Positions 30,491 through 32,527 of a DNA stretch of 32,527 nucleotides are shown here, one piece after another; within the stretch, counting starts at the first letter, position 1; the number at the start of each line of letters is the position of its first letter. Source of the stretch: Peptococcaceae bacterium (GTDB taxonomy: Bacteria; Bacillota; Desulfitobacteriia; Desulfitobacteriales; Syntrophobotulaceae); NCBI GenBank assembly GCA_009782825.1, contig WRII01000031.1, forward strand, positions 1-32,527. The letters are read 5' to 3'. The position numbers and the translations under genes are program-made. The notes beneath the pieces were generated by a model, which ran no database searches, was not told the DNA's origin, and saw only the letters and a program-made list of their open reading frames with translations.

Positions 30491-32368
30491 GTGAGCGACA
30501 TCAAGACATATGAGCCTTTGTGGGGCACATGGTACATCGACTCCTTGTTGGGAGAGGGAGGGTTCGGCAAAGTTTATAAAGTCCGCCGGGAAGAATTTGG
30601 TACCACCTATTATTCCGCTGTGAAAATCATCTCCATCCCTCATGATGAGAGCGAAATCCTGCAGATGAGAAAGGAAAGTCTTGATGATGAGTCTATAAAG
30701 CGCTATTTATATGCCTTTGTCACAGATATTCTCTCTGAAATTAATCTGATGAGACAATTCCGCGGCACCGGCAATATTGTCAGCTTGGAAGATCACCAGG
30801 TCATTGATAGAGCGACACTCCCCAAATCCCCCCCAAACCCCGCCGGCACAAGTGCAATGGCCTCAATCGCGCACATTTCAATGGGTTGGGATATTCTGAT
30901 CCGTATGGAGCTGCTGACAAGCCTTTCCGATCATGCCATGCAGACACCCCTTACCGAAGGCGAAGTTGTCAAGCTTGGCATCCATATTTGCCGGGCATTG
31001 GAACTGTGTGCCCAAAGAAACACGATCCATCGTGATATTAAGCCGGACAACATCTTTATTTCTCCCTATGGCGAATACAAGCTGGGCGACTTTGGAATTG
31101 CCCGGCAGCTTGAGCGCACCTCGTCCGGGCTTTCGAAAAAAGGCACATACACATACATGGCGCCGGAGGTTTTTCGGGGAGAGCAGTACGGATCCAGTGT
31201 GGACACCTATTCCTTGGGCATTGTTCTGTATTATTTCCTGAACCGGAACCGAACCCCGTTTCTGCCAGACTTTCCGCACCCCATCATGCCTAAAGACCGG
31301 GATGAGGCATTGTTTAAGCGTATGAATGGGGCTCCTTTGCCCGTGCTTAAGGGGGTGAGTCCAGGGCTCAATGATATCGTTTGGAAAGCCTGCGCTTATA
31401 ACCGCCAGGAGCGGTTTGCCAGTCCCACGGAAATGCGCAAAGCCTTGGAAGGGATAGAAGGACTCGATCAAACCTATGCGGTTCCGGGACAAATACAGAA
31501 CCGTGGGGACTCGGTATTTGGCCAGCACTATACGCCTTCAACGCTTGAGCCCCCCATGCCTGACCCGTGCTATGCAGCGTCAGCCCAAGGACAAAACTAT
31601 GGACTTCCCAGGCAAAACCAAAACTACCCTGCCCCGGCGCCAGGATCTATGCCGCAGCCATCAGAGCAGCCTCCATACGTTAACCCGGCAGGACAGGTAA
31701 ATGGGAACTTGGCTTCAAAGAGTGGGAAACGTTCACTCTTCATCGGCCTTGGCATTGCCGCGTCCATTATTGTGATTGCATGTGTAGTCTCCTTCATAGT
31801 TTTTGGTGCTGATGACACCGATAACTATGAATACGAAAACGTCTTGGACGGTATTGAATTGACGCGCTACACAGGGAAAAACCTTGATGTAAAAATTCCT
31901 TCAAAAATTGGGGGGCATTCCGTTGTAAGTATTGGCAGCAAAGCATTTAATAAGTGTGCACTTACATCAGTCACAATTCCCAACAGCGTAACGAGTATTG
32001 GCGAGTATGCGTTTTGGGATTGCGTCTTGCTTACATCAGTCACAATCCCCAACAGCGTAACGAGTATTGGCCGAGGAGCGTTTTTTGACTGCGGCTCGCT
32101 TACATCACTCACAATCCCTGACAGCGTAACAAGTATTAGCGAAGGAGCGTTTTCTGCGTGCAGTTCGCTTGAGTCAGTCACAATCCCCAACAGTGTAACG
32201 AGTATCGACAAAAGTGTGTTTTGGGGGTGCATCTCGCTTGCGTCACTCACGATCCCTGACAGCGTAAGCACTATCGGAGACGGGGCTTTTTACGATTGCA
32301 AATTGCTCCCCGAGCAGACAAAACAAAAAATATTGAAACTCAACCCCAAGGCATTTGATGTTAAGTAA
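30491..32368 (+). CDS. receptor-like Ser/Thr kinase with BspA-type leucine-rich ectodomain
   Basis: A 625-residue protein. The kinase domain (about 12-320) has GEGGFG (21-26), the ATP Lys45 in AVK, Glu83, HRDIKPDN (180-187), DFG (200-202) and APE (224-226), so it should be active; a Pro-rich insert sits at 110-122. A Gln/Pro/Tyr-rich linker (about 330-410) leads to one membrane helix (416-438). Outside are five to six 23-residue BspA/LRR_5 repeats (about 467-604) of the form TSVTIPNSVTSIGEYAF. This order, kinase inside and LRR outside, mirrors plant receptor-like kinases; usual clostridial PrkC has PASTA domains instead. The start is GTG 30491 after AGAGGAGG. It is followed 53 bp later by a second copy of the same start. 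Confidence 0.9.
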   Translation: MSDIKTYEPLWGTWYIDSLLGEGGFGKVYKVRREEFGTTYYSAVKIISIPHDESEILQMRKESLDDESIKRYLYAFVTDILSEINLMRQFRGTGNIVSLEDHQVIDRATLPKSPPNPAGTSAMASIAHISMGWDILIRMELLTSLSDHAMQTPLTEGEVVKLGIHICRALELCAQRNTIHRDIKPDNIFISPYGEYKLGDFGIARQLERTSSGLSKKGTYTYMAPEVFRGEQYGSSVDTYSLGIVLYYFLNRNRTPFLPDFPHPIMPKDRDEALFKRMNGAPLPVLKGVSPGLNDIVWKACAYNRQERFASPTEMRKALEGIEGLDQTYAVPGQIQNRGDSVFGQHYTPSTLEPPMPDPCYAASAQGQNYGLPRQNQNYPAPAPGSMPQPSEQPPYVNPAGQVNGNLASKSGKRSLFIGLGIAASIIVIACVVSFIVFGADDTDNYEYENVLDGIELTRYTGKNLDVKIPSKIGGHSVVSIGSKAFNKCALTSVTIPNSVTSIGEYAFWDCVLLTSVTIPNSVTSIGRGAFFDCGSLTSLTIPDSVTSISEGAFSACSSLESVTIPNSVTSIDKSVFWGCISLASLTIPDSVSTIGDGAFYDCKLLPEQTKQKILKLNPKAFDVK

Positions 32369-32404
32369 TTTTTGGTATGAACGCCAATTAACAAACCAGC
32401 AGCC

Positions 32405-32527
32405 AAAGAGGAGGATCAAAAGTGAGCGACATCAAGACATATGAGCCTTTGTGGGGCACATGGTACATCGACTCCTTGTTGGGAGAGGGAGGGTTCGGCA
32501 AAGTTTATAAAGTCCGCCGGGAAGAAT
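32405..32527 (+). repeat. 123-bp exact copy of the kinase start region (other copy 30474-30596)
   Basis: From the ribosome site through codon 35 the two regions are identical base for base, including synonymous positions, up to the window end. This points to a recent duplication or gene conversion. Upstream of the ribosome site the two differ. Confidence 0.95.
32422..32527 (+). CDS. second receptor-like kinase gene, 5' part only
   Basis: The GTG start and 35 codons, including the complete GEGGFG loop, match the first kinase exactly; the gene runs off the window. Its promoter is probably that of the first kinase gene, 53 bp upstream of its start codon. Confidence 0.88.
   Translation, partial: MSDIKTYEPLWGTWYIDSLLGEGGFGKVYKVRREE

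Overview
The window looks like a chromosomal piece of an anaerobic, low-to-mid GC Firmicute of the class Clostridia. The support is a three-gene ferredoxin-dependent 2-oxoacid oxidoreductase, a compact thiCSFG set with a short ThiF of the type found in anaerobes, strong AGGAGG-type ribosome binding sites, sigma-A-like promoters, a Clostridia-style type IV pilus cluster, and a Cys-rich peptide with a radical SAM/SPASM maturase. I cannot name the genus; a Peptococcaceae or Desulfitobacteriaceae relative is only a guess.

Layout. (1) 239-2318, plus strand: an acyl-adenylate-forming ligase and a free-standing acyl carrier protein. (2) 2334-12587, minus strand: the most interesting block, a ribosomally made, post-translationally modified peptide (RiPP) cluster. 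In transcription order it holds a gene of unknown function, a structured leader, a 57-residue precursor with seven cysteines, a terminator-like hairpin, a radical SAM/SPASM maturase, a large FtsX/MacB-type permease, its ATPase, a second promoter, a small HExxH metallopeptidase and an ABCB-type exporter. (3) 12862-15922, minus: oxoacid:ferredoxin oxidoreductase, with gamma and delta fused, then beta and alpha genes overlapping. (4) 16050-16385: tRNA-Lys and tRNA-Glu, then a perfect 30-bp-arm inverted repeat. (5) 16392-19009, minus: a second peptide-type ABC transporter resembling the lactococcin 972 export/immunity type. (6) 19362-22315, minus: thiamine genes thiC-thiS-thiF-thiG. (7) 22438-24733: eroded mobile-element and toxin-type debris around one membrane protein gene. 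(8) 24984-30204, minus: a type IV pilus/secretion operon from a transglutaminase-like protein through a PilC/GspF platform and four small pilin-like proteins to PilT. (9) 30491-end, plus, divergent from the pilus operon: a transmembrane Ser/Thr kinase with a BspA-type leucine-rich-repeat ectodomain, followed by the start of a second copy with an identical N-terminus.

A theme running through the window is in-frame tandem repetition. All three ABC ATPase genes end in long low-complexity tails built from tandem DNA repeats, and the three repeats are unrelated in sequence (18-bp, 15/45-bp and 51-bp units). Shorter in-frame repeats also sit in linkers of the ligase, the oxidoreductase gamma-delta fusion, a minor pilin and the Rpn-like protein. 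A second dispersed feature is a 12-bp element, AGTTACAGTCCC or close variants, found at five intergenic or stop-codon sites.

How the genes may work together (inference): the leader and precursor supply a Cys-rich peptide. The SPASM enzyme would install thioether crosslinks. The metallopeptidase could trim the leader. The ABC systems would export the product or protect the producer. The kinase may sense cell-surface ligands and, being divergent from the pilus operon, could be linked to surface behaviour.
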